DNA from: Streptomyces puniciscabiei
GTDB lineage: Bacteria; Actinomycetota; Actinomycetes; Streptomycetales; Streptomycetaceae
NCBI RefSeq assembly: GCF_006715785.1
Contig: NZ_VFNX01000001.1
Span: 496,001-560,000, forward strand
DNA length: 64,000 nt
Direction: 5' to 3'
Positions 8,783-17,828 of this stretch are shown here, in pieces (position 1 is the first letter of the stretch; each line of letters opens with the position of its first letter). The notes under the pieces are model-generated. The model was not told the DNA's origin. It saw only the letters and a program-made list of their open reading frames with translations, and made no database searches. Both the position numbers and the translations under genes were made by a program.

Positions 8783-9676
8783 TCAGGTGCTGAGCCCGAG
8801 GACGTCCAGCGCAGCCGCGACGTCCTGGCGCGCCGACGTGTCCGGACCACGCAGGGGACGCGGCAGATTCGGCTCTTTCGTCAAGCCGAGGTGAGACGCA
8901 ACGGCGGACATGACGCGTAGGGCGCCATGACGGCGGAAGAGCACCCACAACGGCTCGAGTTGATCGGAGAGTTCCGTGGCCCGCCCTGCGTGGCCGGCCT
9001 GGGCGGCGCGGGTGAGCATGAGAGCGGTCTGGGGGAACATGCCCCCGAGGACCGAGTACCAGGCGTCGGAGCCGGCGTTCAGGCCGCGGACGGCCGCCCA
9101 GTCGCCGCTCACACCGATGGTGACCGTGGCCGGGATCAGCGCCCGCAGCGCATCGATACGGGCCTCGGCCCGGGCGGGTTCGTCGGGCACAGCCGGGGTC
9201 TTGATCGAGCCCACGTTCGGCAGCCGGGCGATACGGCCGTGCAGGTCGTCGGTGAAGTGCACTTGCGTGGTCCGGGGGTTGTCGTACACGCACAGCGGCA
9301 CGGACAGCTCACGGGTGACCTCTTCGTACAGGCCGAACACTTCGTCTTCCGTGAGCGGCTGATACGTCATCGGGGCGAGCAACACTGCGTCGGCCCCGGC
9401 CTTCTGCGCATCCTCGGCCAGGGCGAGGACCTGCGAGGTACGCAGCGCACCGATACCGACCATGACGGGGACACCGTCGGCTGCCTCAACAGCGATCTTC
9501 GCGGCACGTGCGCGCTGTTCACGGGTGAGATACGCGTAACCACCCGTGGAGCCGAGCGCCCCGATGGAGTCCACCCCGGCGGCCGCGAGGCGGGCGACGA
9601 GCGCCGCGTACGACGTGTAGTCGACGCCCTGCTCGTCGGTGGGCGTGAGAGGGAAGGCGCTGAGGCCGCGGAACAT
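8783..9676 (-). CDS. DapA/dihydrodipicolinate synthase family aldolase
   Basis: A 297-aa TIM-barrel class I aldolase. The start GLSAFPLTPTDEQGVD is typical; GSTGGYAYL stands where DapA has GTTGE; PLCVYDNPRTT carries the conserved Tyr; SIKTPAV carries the Schiff-base Lys. The GTTGE to GSTGG change suggests a keto-acid or aromatic aldehyde substrate rather than DapA itself. ATG 9676 has AGGAG in front. Biosynthetic DapA is unlikely given the accessory setting; a catabolic lyase is the better guess. Confidence 0.87.
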   Translation of the reverse strand: MFRGLSAFPLTPTDEQGVDYTSYAALVARLAAAGVDSIGALGSTGGYAYLTREQRARAAKIAVEAADGVPVMVGIGALRTSQVLALAEDAQKAGADAVLLAPMTYQPLTEDEVFGLYEEVTRELSVPLCVYDNPRTTQVHFTDDLHGRIARLPNVGSIKTPAVPDEPARAEARIDALRALIPATVTIGVSGDWAAVRGLNAGSDAWYSVLGGMFPQTALMLTRAAQAGHAGRATELSDQLEPLWVLFRRHGALRVMSAVASHLGLTKEPNLPRPLRGPDTSARQDVAAALDVLGLST

Positions 9677-10257
9677 GACGGCTCCTGGAAGCGATGAGAA
9701 CGGGCGGTAGTCGTTCGGCAGCCGTGTGCCGCCTTCGGCGTGGCGCCTGCAGACGCGACCCGGACCAGGATGCATGCGGCATCCACCTGAGGGTGTCTGA
9801 CCACGCATTGCCGGGCGTGCCAGCATCCTGACCATGGTCGATTGCGATGCGCAGGAGGATGGCCGCGCCGTCCGCGGCTTCAGCATGGCTGACGACCACC
9901 TCACCGGAGAGGTCCAAGCCGCTGCTGGACTGCGGCTCTTCGGAGTGACGGTCGTTGATCTCTTTGAGGGCGTCCCATACCTCGCCACCGGTCGACCGCT
10001 GTGCGGGATCCTTGGCCAGAAGACGGCTGACGAACGGCGGTGAGGCTCCCCTGCAGAACTGCGGGTCGGCGCGCAGGTTGCGCAACCGGTGGAGTCAGCC
10101 TGACGAGCGGAGGCCAGCCCCTCGCCGACGGAATTCGGGGTGCCGCGGGAGTCGGCCGGCTTGCCGTGGCGCATCCGGGCGGTGGCGATCACGGGCCGGG
10201 AGGTGGGGGTGCGGTTTTCGTGCCCCGCCCGGGCCGGCGACCGCCCCCGGCATGGCG
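9677..10257. other. mostly non-coding, with Ser/Thr kinase tail remnant
   Basis: On the minus strand near 9950-10030 the translation reads SRLLAKDPAQRSTGGEVWDALKEIND, matching the C-terminal end of a Streptomyces Ser/Thr protein-kinase catalytic domain (LLAKDPAQRPT-type). No other kinase motif is present, so only a fragment of about 25-30 residues survives. The remainder has no recognisable content. Confidence 0.5.
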
Positions 10258-10930
10258 TCAGCCCAGCGGGTTGGTCGTGTCGCGGAGCAGGGTGAGGACA
10301 GGGGCGTACATGCGCGTCTTGATGGTTCCGAGGCTGTCGCCGGCCTTGCTCGCGTGCGCCAGGGCGAGTTCGAGGGCGGCGGTGCGCAGGGCGTCCTCGT
10401 CCACTGCCTGGTCGACGATTCCGGCGGCGGCGGCTTCCTGGCCGCCGAAACGGCGGGCGGAGACCATGGCGTGCTGGGCTGTCTGCGGGGTCAGCCGGGA
10501 CTGGATGAGGGCGGACATGCCGGGAGTGAAGGGGATGTTGATCTCTGCCTCGGGCAGGCACCAGAAGCCCCGGTCGGCGCGCATGAGACGGAAGTCGTGG
10601 GCCAGGGAGAACATCGCTCCGGCGGCGAAGGTGTGTCCCTGCAGCGCGGCAACGGTGATCAGCGGGAGGGACAGGAACCTTGCGAACAGGCCGTGGACGG
10701 AGCTGACGTAGTCCAGGCGTTCGTCGCTGTGCGCGGCGAGCCATTCGAGATCGAGACCGTTGGAGTAGAACTTCCCGGTCGCAGCGGTCACCAGGGCGCG
10801 GGGGGCCTTCGGACTTCTCCACCTCGTCGAGGGCTGCTTCGACTGAGGCGATCCAGTCGGGATGGAAGCGGTTCTCCCCGTCACCGAGGTCGAGAACGAA
10901 GACGGCGTCGTGGCGGTCGAGCGTGGGCAT
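10258..10930 (-). pseudogene. enoyl-CoA hydratase/isomerase, single frameshift
   Basis: A crotonase-fold protein of about 223 aa. The start MPTLDRHDAVFVLDLGDGENRFHPDWI is in one frame; from ALVTAATGKFYSNGLDLEWL onwards the second frame continues with LQGHTFAAGAMFSLAHDFRLMRADRGFWCLPEAEI (oxyanion and active-site loop) to the stop. The break is in a six-C run (minus strand) near 10800; removing one base gives a continuous protein. Either a sequencing error in a homopolymer or a recent mutation. The rest is intact, so it may be functional in the real genome. Family: short enoyl-CoA hydratase/delta-isomerase. Confidence 0.82.
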
Positions 10931-11108
10931 GAGGGCTCATCGGAAAGGTGTCGGTGGTGCAGGGCACATTGGCCGGGTGGGGTCGGAGTCGTCTGCTGGG
11001 CCGCAGATCCGGGACTGCGGGCTGTCACCCTCCGCTGAAGCGGCCGGTCGGCGCTCGAGGAACACGGTGATGCCTCTGGTATGCGCCTGTCCGTCGCCGG
11101 AGCGGAAG

Positions 11109-12152
11109 TCAGCCGGCAAGCACTCGCCGGGCCCGGTGGCGCAGGCTGGCCGCGGCCAGCAGACACAGCGCCGAGGTCGCGCCGGCAAGGAGGATGCCGG
11201 TGAGTACCGGCCCTGCGGGAAGTGCGGACGCATGGATCCAGCGGATGGTGAAGTTGGTGGAAGCCGCCACCGGGAAGCTGAAGATCCACAGGCCCGGATG
11301 GAACGCGGTCTGGCGCAGCTCGGGGACCAGGAAAGCGACGAGGAGGACGGTGAAGAGCAGGGTCCCGGCGAAGCCGTAGCCGACGGCGTCGAAGACGCCC
11401 TTGTGGACGGCGGTCCAGGCGATTCCGCCGGTCGCCGGTGGGATGGTCAGGACGGTGAGGGCCGGGCGGGCGGGCCCGGGCAGGGGGCCACCGGTGACGA
11501 GGCCGCCGAGGATGACGGTGCCGAAGGCGAGCCAGTACAGCAGCCCCACCGCGAAGGCGGCGTCGGCGATGCCGGGCAGTCTGAGTGTGGATGCGACGGC
11601 GCTGGCGACGAAGGGTGCGGAGGAGACCGGCAGCAGATAGCCCGGGTGCAGAGCGGTGGTGCTCAGGGTGCCCGTGAGCCAGTGGGCGAGCAGGCGTGCA
11701 GCGATGAAGGCGGCCAGGACAAGGAATACCGCGTAGACCCAGCGTGCTTCGGTGAGTTCGAAACGGGAGAAGTGGCCTGTGATCAGCATGCCGATGAGGG
11801 GGACGTACCCGAAGGTGAAGCCGTCGCCGGGATGACGCAGGTCGTGGCGCAGGTTGTGCCATCGGGCCCCGCCATGGCGCAGGTACTGGACCAGCAACAC
11901 CAGCCAGATCAGCCCGCTGAAGGTGAACAGCGCGTCGCTGACCTGCAGAGCGGCCGGAAAGGTGGTTACCGCCGCCTGCCAGGCTCCCCCGAGGCCGGCG
12001 GTGCCGAGGGAGATGGACAGGAGCCTGATCCGTGCGGCGCGGGTCGCATGGGGACCGTGTACGTCGGGGACGATGTCGGCGGCTGGGCGTACAGGGCCGC
12101 TGTCGCGCGGGGCCGTGCTGGTGTGCTCTGTCGTGTCGACCATATCGGTCAT
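11109..12152 (-). CDS. TDT family (TehA/SLAC1-like) membrane transporter
   Basis: A 347-aa protein with about ten hydrophobic helices (for example WIVLLVQYL-type, YAVFLVLAAFIAARLL, LLFTVLLVAFLVPELRQ). FHPGLWIFSFPVAASTNF is the C-terminal signature of the C4-dicarboxylate/tellurite-resistance/SLAC1 anion family. GAGG is placed well before ATG 12152. It lies 75 bp after the zinc ADH on the same strand and is probably co-transcribed. The substrate (anion, dicarboxylate or sulfite) is unknown. Confidence 0.87.
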   Translation of the reverse strand: MTDMVDTTEHTSTAPRDSGPVRPAADIVPDVHGPHATRAARIRLLSISLGTAGLGGAWQAAVTTFPAALQVSDALFTFSGLIWLVLLVQYLRHGGARWHNLRHDLRHPGDGFTFGYVPLIGMLITGHFSRFELTEARWVYAVFLVLAAFIAARLLAHWLTGTLSTTALHPGYLLPVSSAPFVASAVASTLRLPGIADAAFAVGLLYWLAFGTVILGGLVTGGPLPGPARPALTVLTIPPATGGIAWTAVHKGVFDAVGYGFAGTLLFTVLLVAFLVPELRQTAFHPGLWIFSFPVAASTNFTIRWIHASALPAGPVLTGILLAGATSALCLLAAASLRHRARRVLAG

Positions 12153-12226
12153 GGGGGAACCTCAAAGGGATTGCCGGGGGTGCGGGCCGGGACTCGCCTG
12201 CCCGGCGGCGCAGGGCGTGGCGGTGG

Positions 12227-13243
12227 TCAGGCGGCCATGTCGAGGACGACGCGGAAGCGGGCCTTGCCCGAGAGCATCCGCTCGTAGGCGTCCATGGCGT
12301 GGGTGAAGGGCATGGTCTCGGTGGCGGGGCGGATGCCGTGGGCGAGGCTGAAGGCGAGGTTGTCCTCGTTCTGGATCGAGGATCCGGTCAGGCTGCCCAC
12401 GATGCGCCGGGTGCCGAAGATCAGGTCGGCCGTGGCGACCGCCAGTGGGTCGGGGGCGGCGCCGACCACGACCAGGCTGCCGCCCGGGGCCAGCCCGCGG
12501 ACCAGTGGGTTCATGGACGTACCGCTGGACGCGGTGGCGACGATCAGCGACGCGCCGCCCAGGTCGGCAAGCGCCGTGCCGGGGTCGGTGACGGTACTGT
12601 CGATGTACTCGTGGGCGCCCAGTTCCCTGGCGAGTTTCTCCTTCTCCTGGCCGCGGGCGATGGCGGCCACGCGGTGTCCGAGGCTGCGTGCGTACTGCAG
12701 GGCCAGGTGACCGAGCCCGCCGATCCCCTGTACGGCGACCAGGGCGCCCGCGCGGGTGGGGGCCTGCTGGAGCGCGGTGAGGGTGGTCAGTCCGGCGCAC
12801 AGCAGCGGGGCGGCCTGTACGGCGGGCATGCCGTCAGGGATGCGCACCAGTCCGCTCGCGCGGGCGTAGGTCACCTCCGCGTATCCGCCGTCGATGGTCG
12901 TTCCGGTCTGTTCCTGGTTGAGACAGTTGACGAAGTCGCCGCGGCGGCACGGTTCGCACTGCCAGCAGTGCCCGTTCAGGAAGCCGACGCCGACGCGGTC
13001 GCCGGGCCCCCAGGCGGAGACGCCCGGGCCCACGGCGTCGATCACGCCGACGATCTCGTGGCCGGGGACGACGGGGCGTGACGGGTCGGGGCGCAGTCCC
13101 TCCACGGCCAGTACGTCGGAGTGGCAGACGCCGCACGCCTCCACCCTGAGCCGGACGTGTCCGGGCTGCGGGTCGACCAGCTCGCGCTCGACGAGCCGGA
13201 GCTGGTGGACACCGGTGGCCTCGAAGGCTCGGTACGCGGACAT
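12227..13243 (-). CDS. zinc-dependent alcohol dehydrogenase
   Basis: A 338-aa medium-chain dehydrogenase. Catalytic zinc: CGVCHSD and GHE; structural zinc: CWQCEPCRRGDFVNC; NAD(P) site: VQGIGGLGHLALQYARSLG. The arrangement is that of AdhA/AdhP-type propanol-preferring or cinnamyl-alcohol-like enzymes. GAGGAG precedes ATG 13243, and the 23 residues upstream in frame are not part of the family. It diverges from a TetR gene; the intervening region has repeated GACCGGTC sites, so repression by that TetR is likely. Confidence 0.92.
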   Translation of the reverse strand: MSAYRAFEATGVHQLRLVERELVDPQPGHVRLRVEACGVCHSDVLAVEGLRPDPSRPVVPGHEIVGVIDAVGPGVSAWGPGDRVGVGFLNGHCWQCEPCRRGDFVNCLNQEQTGTTIDGGYAEVTYARASGLVRIPDGMPAVQAAPLLCAGLTTLTALQQAPTRAGALVAVQGIGGLGHLALQYARSLGHRVAAIARGQEKEKLARELGAHEYIDSTVTDPGTALADLGGASLIVATASSGTSMNPLVRGLAPGGSLVVVGAAPDPLAVATADLIFGTRRIVGSLTGSSIQNEDNLAFSLAHGIRPATETMPFTHAMDAYERMLSGKARFRVVLDMAA

Positions 13244-13313
13244 GGTGCTTCTCCTCGGTGCTGCTGCCTCTGCCGACACGGGGAGGGCCGAGGCGGGGGT
13301 GGGGACCGGCATC

Positions 13314-13462
13314 CAATATGACCGGTCACTTCAATATGACCGGTCGCTTTAAACTTAGTCAAGCGGGTCCGAGGGCCGAGCTGTGGGCCGCGAGTCGTCG
13401 CGCGCGGGATTCACCTCTCGGTGACCTTGGTTTGACCTGCGGCAAGGCGACCGGACATATTG
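13314..13462. promoter_or_regulatory. TetR operators, CAATATGACCGGTC repeats
   Basis: CAATATGACCGGTC occurs at 13314-13327 and 13332-13345 as direct repeats with 18-bp period. A third, inverted copy with one mismatch (GACCGGACATATTG) lies at 13449-13462. The core GACCGGTC is itself palindromic. The sites sit between the divergent ADH and TetR genes and so are the likely binding sites of that TetR. Confidence 0.75.
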
Positions 13463-13482
13463 ACCCCGAGGTGGTGGTGAGG

Positions 13483-14055
13483 ATGGCACGCGCGTCCAAG
13501 CGCGAGGAGATCGCGCAGGCGGCCCTGGAGCAGTTCCGCACGCGGGGCTTCCATGCCACCGGCATCAGCGACATCACGTCGGCGGCCGGGGCTCCCAAGG
13601 GCTCGTTCTACAACCACTTCACCAGCAAGGAGGAGAGCGCCCTCGAGGCGCTGAGCCGCTACGCCGCCGGGTTGCGGTTCGACCTGCTCGACACGCCCGG
13701 GCGCCCTGCGCTGGAGCGACTTCGGGCGCACTTCGAGTTCCTGGGCGCGGACACGGTCGACAGCGGCTTCACCCGCGGATGCCTGGTGGGCAACCTGGGC
13801 GCGGAGGTGGCGGATCACTCCGAGGAGATCCGTTCCGCCGTGCAGGGCGGCTTCCAGCGGTGGGCCGCGCACATCCGGCGGGTGCTCACCGAAGCACAGG
13901 AAGCAGGTGAGCTGGATGCCGCTCTCGACGTCGAGGAGGCCGCGCTGTTCATCCTCAGTGCCTGGGAGGGCACGCTGATCGCGGCCCGGGCCGACAAGTC
14001 CTCCGCTCCCTTCGACGCCTTCTTCCACATGGTCTTCGGCGTCCTCCTGCGCTGA
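13483..14055 (+). CDS. TetR/AcrR family repressor
   Basis: A 190-aa regulator. The N-terminal helix-turn-helix is ISDITSAAGAPKGSFYNHFTSKEE; the C-terminal ligand domain contains RGCLVGNLGAEVADHSEEIRSAV, as in the TetR group that controls quinone/aldehyde-responsive reductases. ATG 13483 begins the conserved MARASKREEI; longer frames upstream are not conserved. It is divergent from the zinc ADH with palindromic operators between. A second, decayed copy of its C-terminus lies at 7420-7670. Confidence 0.9.
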   Translation: MARASKREEIAQAALEQFRTRGFHATGISDITSAAGAPKGSFYNHFTSKEESALEALSRYAAGLRFDLLDTPGRPALERLRAHFEFLGADTVDSGFTRGCLVGNLGAEVADHSEEIRSAVQGGFQRWAAHIRRVLTEAQEAGELDAALDVEEAALFILSAWEGTLIAARADKSSAPFDAFFHMVFGVLLR

Positions 14056-14415
14056 TCACGGGCGGCCGCCGAACACTCGCAGGCACCGCCACCAACACCA
14101 AGGCTCGACCCGGACCGCGAGGCAGGCGTGGGCGAGCCTGGGCGCCCCGGATCCCACCCGCACGCGTGCGGCGTGCGGCGTGCGCGGGCCCGATGCCAGG
14201 CCCCCCGGACCTCGGACTGCTGCTCATGCAGCGATGGGGAAATGGAGCGCTCGCCGAAGCGCCCACCTGCGACATTCGCTCAGGGGTTCCTCGGGCGGTT
14301 CCACGACCTGCGGAAACGCTTGAGGCCGCAACGGCGGCAGCTCAAACACGTCTCGGCATGCGAGGGAGCGGCGCGCAGGAGCCAGGAGCAGGCTGGATGG
14401 GGGAGGTGGGTTGCC
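14056..14415. other. leader region of sensor protein, no separate gene
   Basis: An open frame continues upstream to 14128, but the residues before 14416 resemble no domain and there is a GGGAGG site before GTG 14416. I therefore treat this as an untranslated or promoter region. Confidence 0.5.
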
Positions 14416-16497
14416 GTGGCGCACAACGAAGCTATTTCGCCCGTCGAGGGTGCGGCGGTACTGGAAGCTCTGTTCCACCAGTCCCCGACCGGCCTGATGG
14501 TCCTGGACAGGGAGCTGCGAATCCTGCGGATCAACGTCGACACGCCGTTCCTTCACACAGCGCCTCCTGAACAGATCATGGGCCGACGCGTCACCGACGT
14601 GTATGACTTTTCCACGCCCGGCGAGGTTGAGGCGATGCTGCACGGCGTGCTGGAGAGCGGCGCGCCCGCACGGGGGCGACTGGTGGCGGTGCGTCCGAAG
14701 GGTGCGCCGGGCCCTGAGTACCTGTTCTCCGTCTCGGCGTCCCGCCTTGAGGATGCGCAGCGGAGGATCTTGGGGGTGCTGACGGAGATCCTCGATGTCA
14801 CCGAACGCGAAAAGGTACGTGCCCGTCTGCGCGTCCTCGGCTCGGTGCGCGAGCGCGTGGGACAGACCCTGGACGTGGTGGCCACCTGCGAGGAACTGGT
14901 GCGGGCGGTGGTGCCAGACCTTGCCGACATCGCCGTGGTGGACGTGGTGGACGCAGTGGTGCGGGGCGAGGAACCTCCGCCGAGTCCTCTCGGGCGGGAG
15001 GTGCCGCTACGCCGTGCCGCCTTCGGCCGCAGTGGCGGCGAGCAGCAGCTTCAGGCACATCCGGTGGGTGACGTGCGCGCTCTGCCGTTCCCGACGCCTT
15101 ACGCGCGGACGCTGAGCGACCTCAAGCCCCGCCTCGTCGCCCTGGGCCCCGAAACACCCTGGCTGGCGGCCGTCCCGCAGCGCGCCGAGGCGATCCGCGC
15201 CTCCGGCGCCCACAGCCTCATCACCACACCCCTGACGCTGCGGGGAACCGTGCTGGGACTGATGAGCCTGTACCGCACCGACCAGGGCGACCCCTACGAC
15301 CAGGGCGATGTCACCCTCGCCGTCGCAGTGGCCGCTCACACCGCGCTGTGCATCGACAACGCCCGCCGCTACACCCGCGAACACACCATCGCCTTGACCA
15401 TCCAGCGCCACCTGCTGCTTCCCCACGCTACGACGCAGACCACCGTTGAAACCGCGCACCTGCACGTGCCCTCCGAGGTGGGCGGAGGCAGCGGGTTCGA
15501 CACCTTCGCCCTCTCAGGCGGCCGTACCGCACTGGTGGTCGGTGAAGTGGCCGGCCAAGGCATCCATGCGGCCACCACCCTGGGACAGATACGGACCGCC
15601 ACGCACTCCCTGGCCGCGCTCGACCTGGAGCCCGACGAACTACTCGCCCGCCTCAACGACACCGCCATCAGCCTGGCCGAGGAACGCGCAGCTCTGCCGC
15701 CCGGCGATCCCATGCCGCTCACGGGAAGCTGCGCGTACGCGGTCTACGACCCGCTCGACCAGACCTGCAGCATCGCCCTGGCCGGTCACCCCCCACCCGT
15801 CGTCGCCCATCCCGACGGGAGAACTGAGATCTTTCACCTGCCGAGCGGACCTCCCCTGGGCAGTACGGAAGGACCCCCCTTCGCCGCCACCACGGTCTCT
15901 CTCACCGACGGCAGCGTCCTTGCCTTCTACACCCCGTCGCTCCTGCACGCCTCCCAGCCCCCCGAGACCCTGCAATGGGTATTGGCCCACACTGACCGGC
16001 CACTGCAGGATCTGTGCGACGACGTGCTCTACCGCCTGCGGAACGACACCCGCCACGGCGACGTCATCCTCCTCCTCGCCCGCACCCACGCGTTCCCCGC
16101 GGACCAGGTCGCCATATGGCATCTCGACCACCACCCCAAAGCCGTCGCCACGGCGCGCACCCAGACCCAGGACCAGCTCACCCGTTGGGGAGTGGATGAC
16201 GAAACCGCCTACACCACGGAAATAATCGTCAGCGAACTGGTCACCAACGCCATCCGTTACGGCACCCCGCCGGTGCGGTTGCGGCTCATCAAGGACCGCA
16301 CGCTCACCTGCGAAGTCCGCGACAGCAATTCCCTCGCGCCTCGACTGCGCCACGCGAAGACCATCGACGAAGGCGGGCGCGGCTTGTTCATCATCGCCCA
16401 ACTCGCACAGAACTGGGGCGTCCGTTACTCCCTCGACGGCAAGACCATCTGGGCCGAGCAGACTCTCCCGCCCTCAACCTCGCCCAGTCCCCAATAG
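14416..16497 (+). CDS. PAS-GAF-PP2C(SpoIIE)-HATPase regulator, degenerate phosphatase
   Basis: A 693-aa cytosolic regulator. Approximate order: PAS domain 15-130 (FHQSPTGLMVLDRELRILRIN), GAF 140-325, SpoIIE/PP2C 350-550, RsbW-like ATPase 570-690 (ELVTNAIRYGTPP, DEGGRGLFIIAQL). The phosphatase looks inactive: the usual GGDWYD reads GGGSGFD, GDVMGHG reads GEVAGQG, and the late YTDGL reads YTPSL, so the acidic metal ligands are changed. The ATPase motifs are intact. GTG 14416 follows GGGAGG at 9 nt. It probably acts as an anti-sigma or partner-switch kinase with sensing by PAS/GAF. The fragment at position 1 is a paralogue. Confidence 0.88.
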   Translation: MAHNEAISPVEGAAVLEALFHQSPTGLMVLDRELRILRINVDTPFLHTAPPEQIMGRRVTDVYDFSTPGEVEAMLHGVLESGAPARGRLVAVRPKGAPGPEYLFSVSASRLEDAQRRILGVLTEILDVTEREKVRARLRVLGSVRERVGQTLDVVATCEELVRAVVPDLADIAVVDVVDAVVRGEEPPPSPLGREVPLRRAAFGRSGGEQQLQAHPVGDVRALPFPTPYARTLSDLKPRLVALGPETPWLAAVPQRAEAIRASGAHSLITTPLTLRGTVLGLMSLYRTDQGDPYDQGDVTLAVAVAAHTALCIDNARRYTREHTIALTIQRHLLLPHATTQTTVETAHLHVPSEVGGGSGFDTFALSGGRTALVVGEVAGQGIHAATTLGQIRTATHSLAALDLEPDELLARLNDTAISLAEERAALPPGDPMPLTGSCAYAVYDPLDQTCSIALAGHPPPVVAHPDGRTEIFHLPSGPPLGSTEGPPFAATTVSLTDGSVLAFYTPSLLHASQPPETLQWVLAHTDRPLQDLCDDVLYRLRNDTRHGDVILLLARTHAFPADQVAIWHLDHHPKAVATARTQTQDQLTRWGVDDETAYTTEIIVSELVTNAIRYGTPPVRLRLIKDRTLTCEVRDSNSLAPRLRHAKTIDEGGRGLFIIAQLAQNWGVRYSLDGKTIWAEQTLPPSTSPSPQ

Positions 16498-16705
16498 CGG
16501 TCGTAGCGAACCCGAGGCCGCCCTGATCGTCGTCGGCCAGCCGTATGCCTCCCGCTGCGACCGATGGCATCGCGTTCCCCAGGACGACGAATCCGTCCTC
16601 CGTGAATGCTCGCGCAGGGTCTGACAAAAGGGAGAGCACCTGGCCGATGCCGCCTGGACGGGTCCGCCAGTCCCATGGGCCCCTCTCTGGCGCCGGGCAT
16701 GGTGA

Positions 16706-17038
16706 TCAGCGGGTCGGGCGCAGGAATTTCAACGTCAGGCCGATCGAGGCGTACCGCATGCCCTGGGGCAGTACGGACTGCACCGCGCAGCCGGCCGCCG
16801 AGTCGAGGAGCGTGGCATGGACGCCGCCGTGGACGCCGTCGATCGGGTTGTAGTGTTCCTCGCCCGGCACCAGGACGAAGACCGCCCGGCCGTGCTCGGC
16901 CTCCTCCAGGGCGAAGCCGAGGGCGGCGGCGATCGGCGGGGCGGGCAGGCGCCCGGCCAGGATCTCGCGGAGGAAGTCCAGACCGCTGTGGTGAGGGAGG
17001 GCGCCGGCGGAAAGGGCGGGGTCTTCCCAGCCGAACAC
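16706..17038 (-). pseudogene. PaaI-type thioesterase, C-terminally truncated
   Basis: A hotdog-fold acyl-CoA thioesterase of 110 aa. HYNPIDGVHGGVHATLLDSAAGCAVQSVLPQG carries the active-site region (Asn-Pro, HGG, Asp-Ser), followed by YASIGLTLKFLRPTR and then a stop. The last strands normally found in this family (about 35-50 residues) are missing. The start GTG 17038 has no clear ribosome binding site. Likely a recent truncation; residual function is doubtful. Confidence 0.7.
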
Positions 17039-17214
17039 ACGCGATCTGTGAGTTGCTGCCTTGCCGCTCCTGTCCCACCGGTCGCGTCGGCACGCAAAGA
17101 CCTCTTCGACGTTTCCGGCATGCGGCAGTTCCTCAGGGGTGTGTTGTCGGTGTGCCGTGCCGGGCGGCCATGGCGGGGTCCCACTTCCGCGGTGGCATCG
17201 TCCTGCGGGGCGTT

Positions 17215-17721
17215 TCAGCCGCCGCTGGGTTCAGGGCTGTCCTGGCCGACGCGGATGAGGCCCGGGCCGGCATCGACGAACGAGTCCCCGACCGGCACGT
17301 CGTGGCCGTCGTCGCAGCGGAGCACCGCGTGCACCCCGGCACCGCATTCCTTGTGGCGTACGACCACGGGGGGACCTTGTTCGTCCGTGGCCCACCTGTC
17401 GCCCCATTGCCGAAGCGCCACGATGACGGCCCGGAAGTCCCGGCCCTTCTGGGTCAGTTGATAGGCGTACCGGGTCCGCTGGCCGGGCTCCTGGTAAGGG
17501 ACGCGCTCCAGGAGACCGGCGGCAGTCAGTTCTTTCAGGCGCGCCGCGGCGGCGGGTTCGCCGATGCCCACGCGCTTGGCGAAGTCATCGAAGCGGCGCG
17601 TGCCGAAGAACGCCTCGCGCATGATCAACAGCGCTGTTCTGTTGCCGACGATCTCCAGAGTCCTGGCAATGGAGCAGTTTGCCATGGACCAGGCGTCCCG
17701 TTCCTCCAGCAGGTCCTTCAT
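17215..17721 (-). CDS. HxlR-family transcriptional regulator
   Basis: A 168-aa winged-helix regulator. CSIARTLEIVGNRTALLIMREAFFGTRRFDDFAKRVGIGEPAAAARLKELTAAGLLERVPYQEPGQRTRYAYQLTQKGRDF is a full HxlR domain with the usual N-terminal Cys; about 60 further residues follow, as in the longer actinomycete subgroup. GGAGGTGGAGAG stands before ATG 17721. It is divergent from an SDR gene with a perfect 9-bp inverted repeat between them, so it probably controls SDR and MFS. Confidence 0.9.
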   Translation of the reverse strand: MKDLLEERDAWSMANCSIARTLEIVGNRTALLIMREAFFGTRRFDDFAKRVGIGEPAAAARLKELTAAGLLERVPYQEPGQRTRYAYQLTQKGRDFRAVIVALRQWGDRWATDEQGPPVVVRHKECGAGVHAVLRCDDGHDVPVGDSFVDAGPGLIRVGQDSPEPSGG

Positions 17722-17752
17722 CTCTCCACCTCCACCTGACTTGCCTCGTTCA

Positions 17753-17781
17753 AAGTCAGCCTATACCGTCGTGGCTGACTT
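17753..17781. promoter_or_regulatory. HxlR operator candidate
   Basis: AAGTCAGCC and GGCTGACTT form a perfect 9-bp inverted repeat with an 11-bp spacer, centred between the divergent HxlR and SDR starts. HxlR dimers bind such palindromes next to their own genes. Confidence 0.75.
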
Positions 17782-17828
17782 CTAAAGACGTAAGCCAGCC
17801 GGGGTGTGCGCATCCCGAGGGAGGAATC

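Noticed and set aside
10923..12287. 454-codon plus-strand frame opposite the TDT transporter
   Set aside because: Gly/Glu/Gln-rich low-complexity translation typical of antisense in GC-rich DNA.
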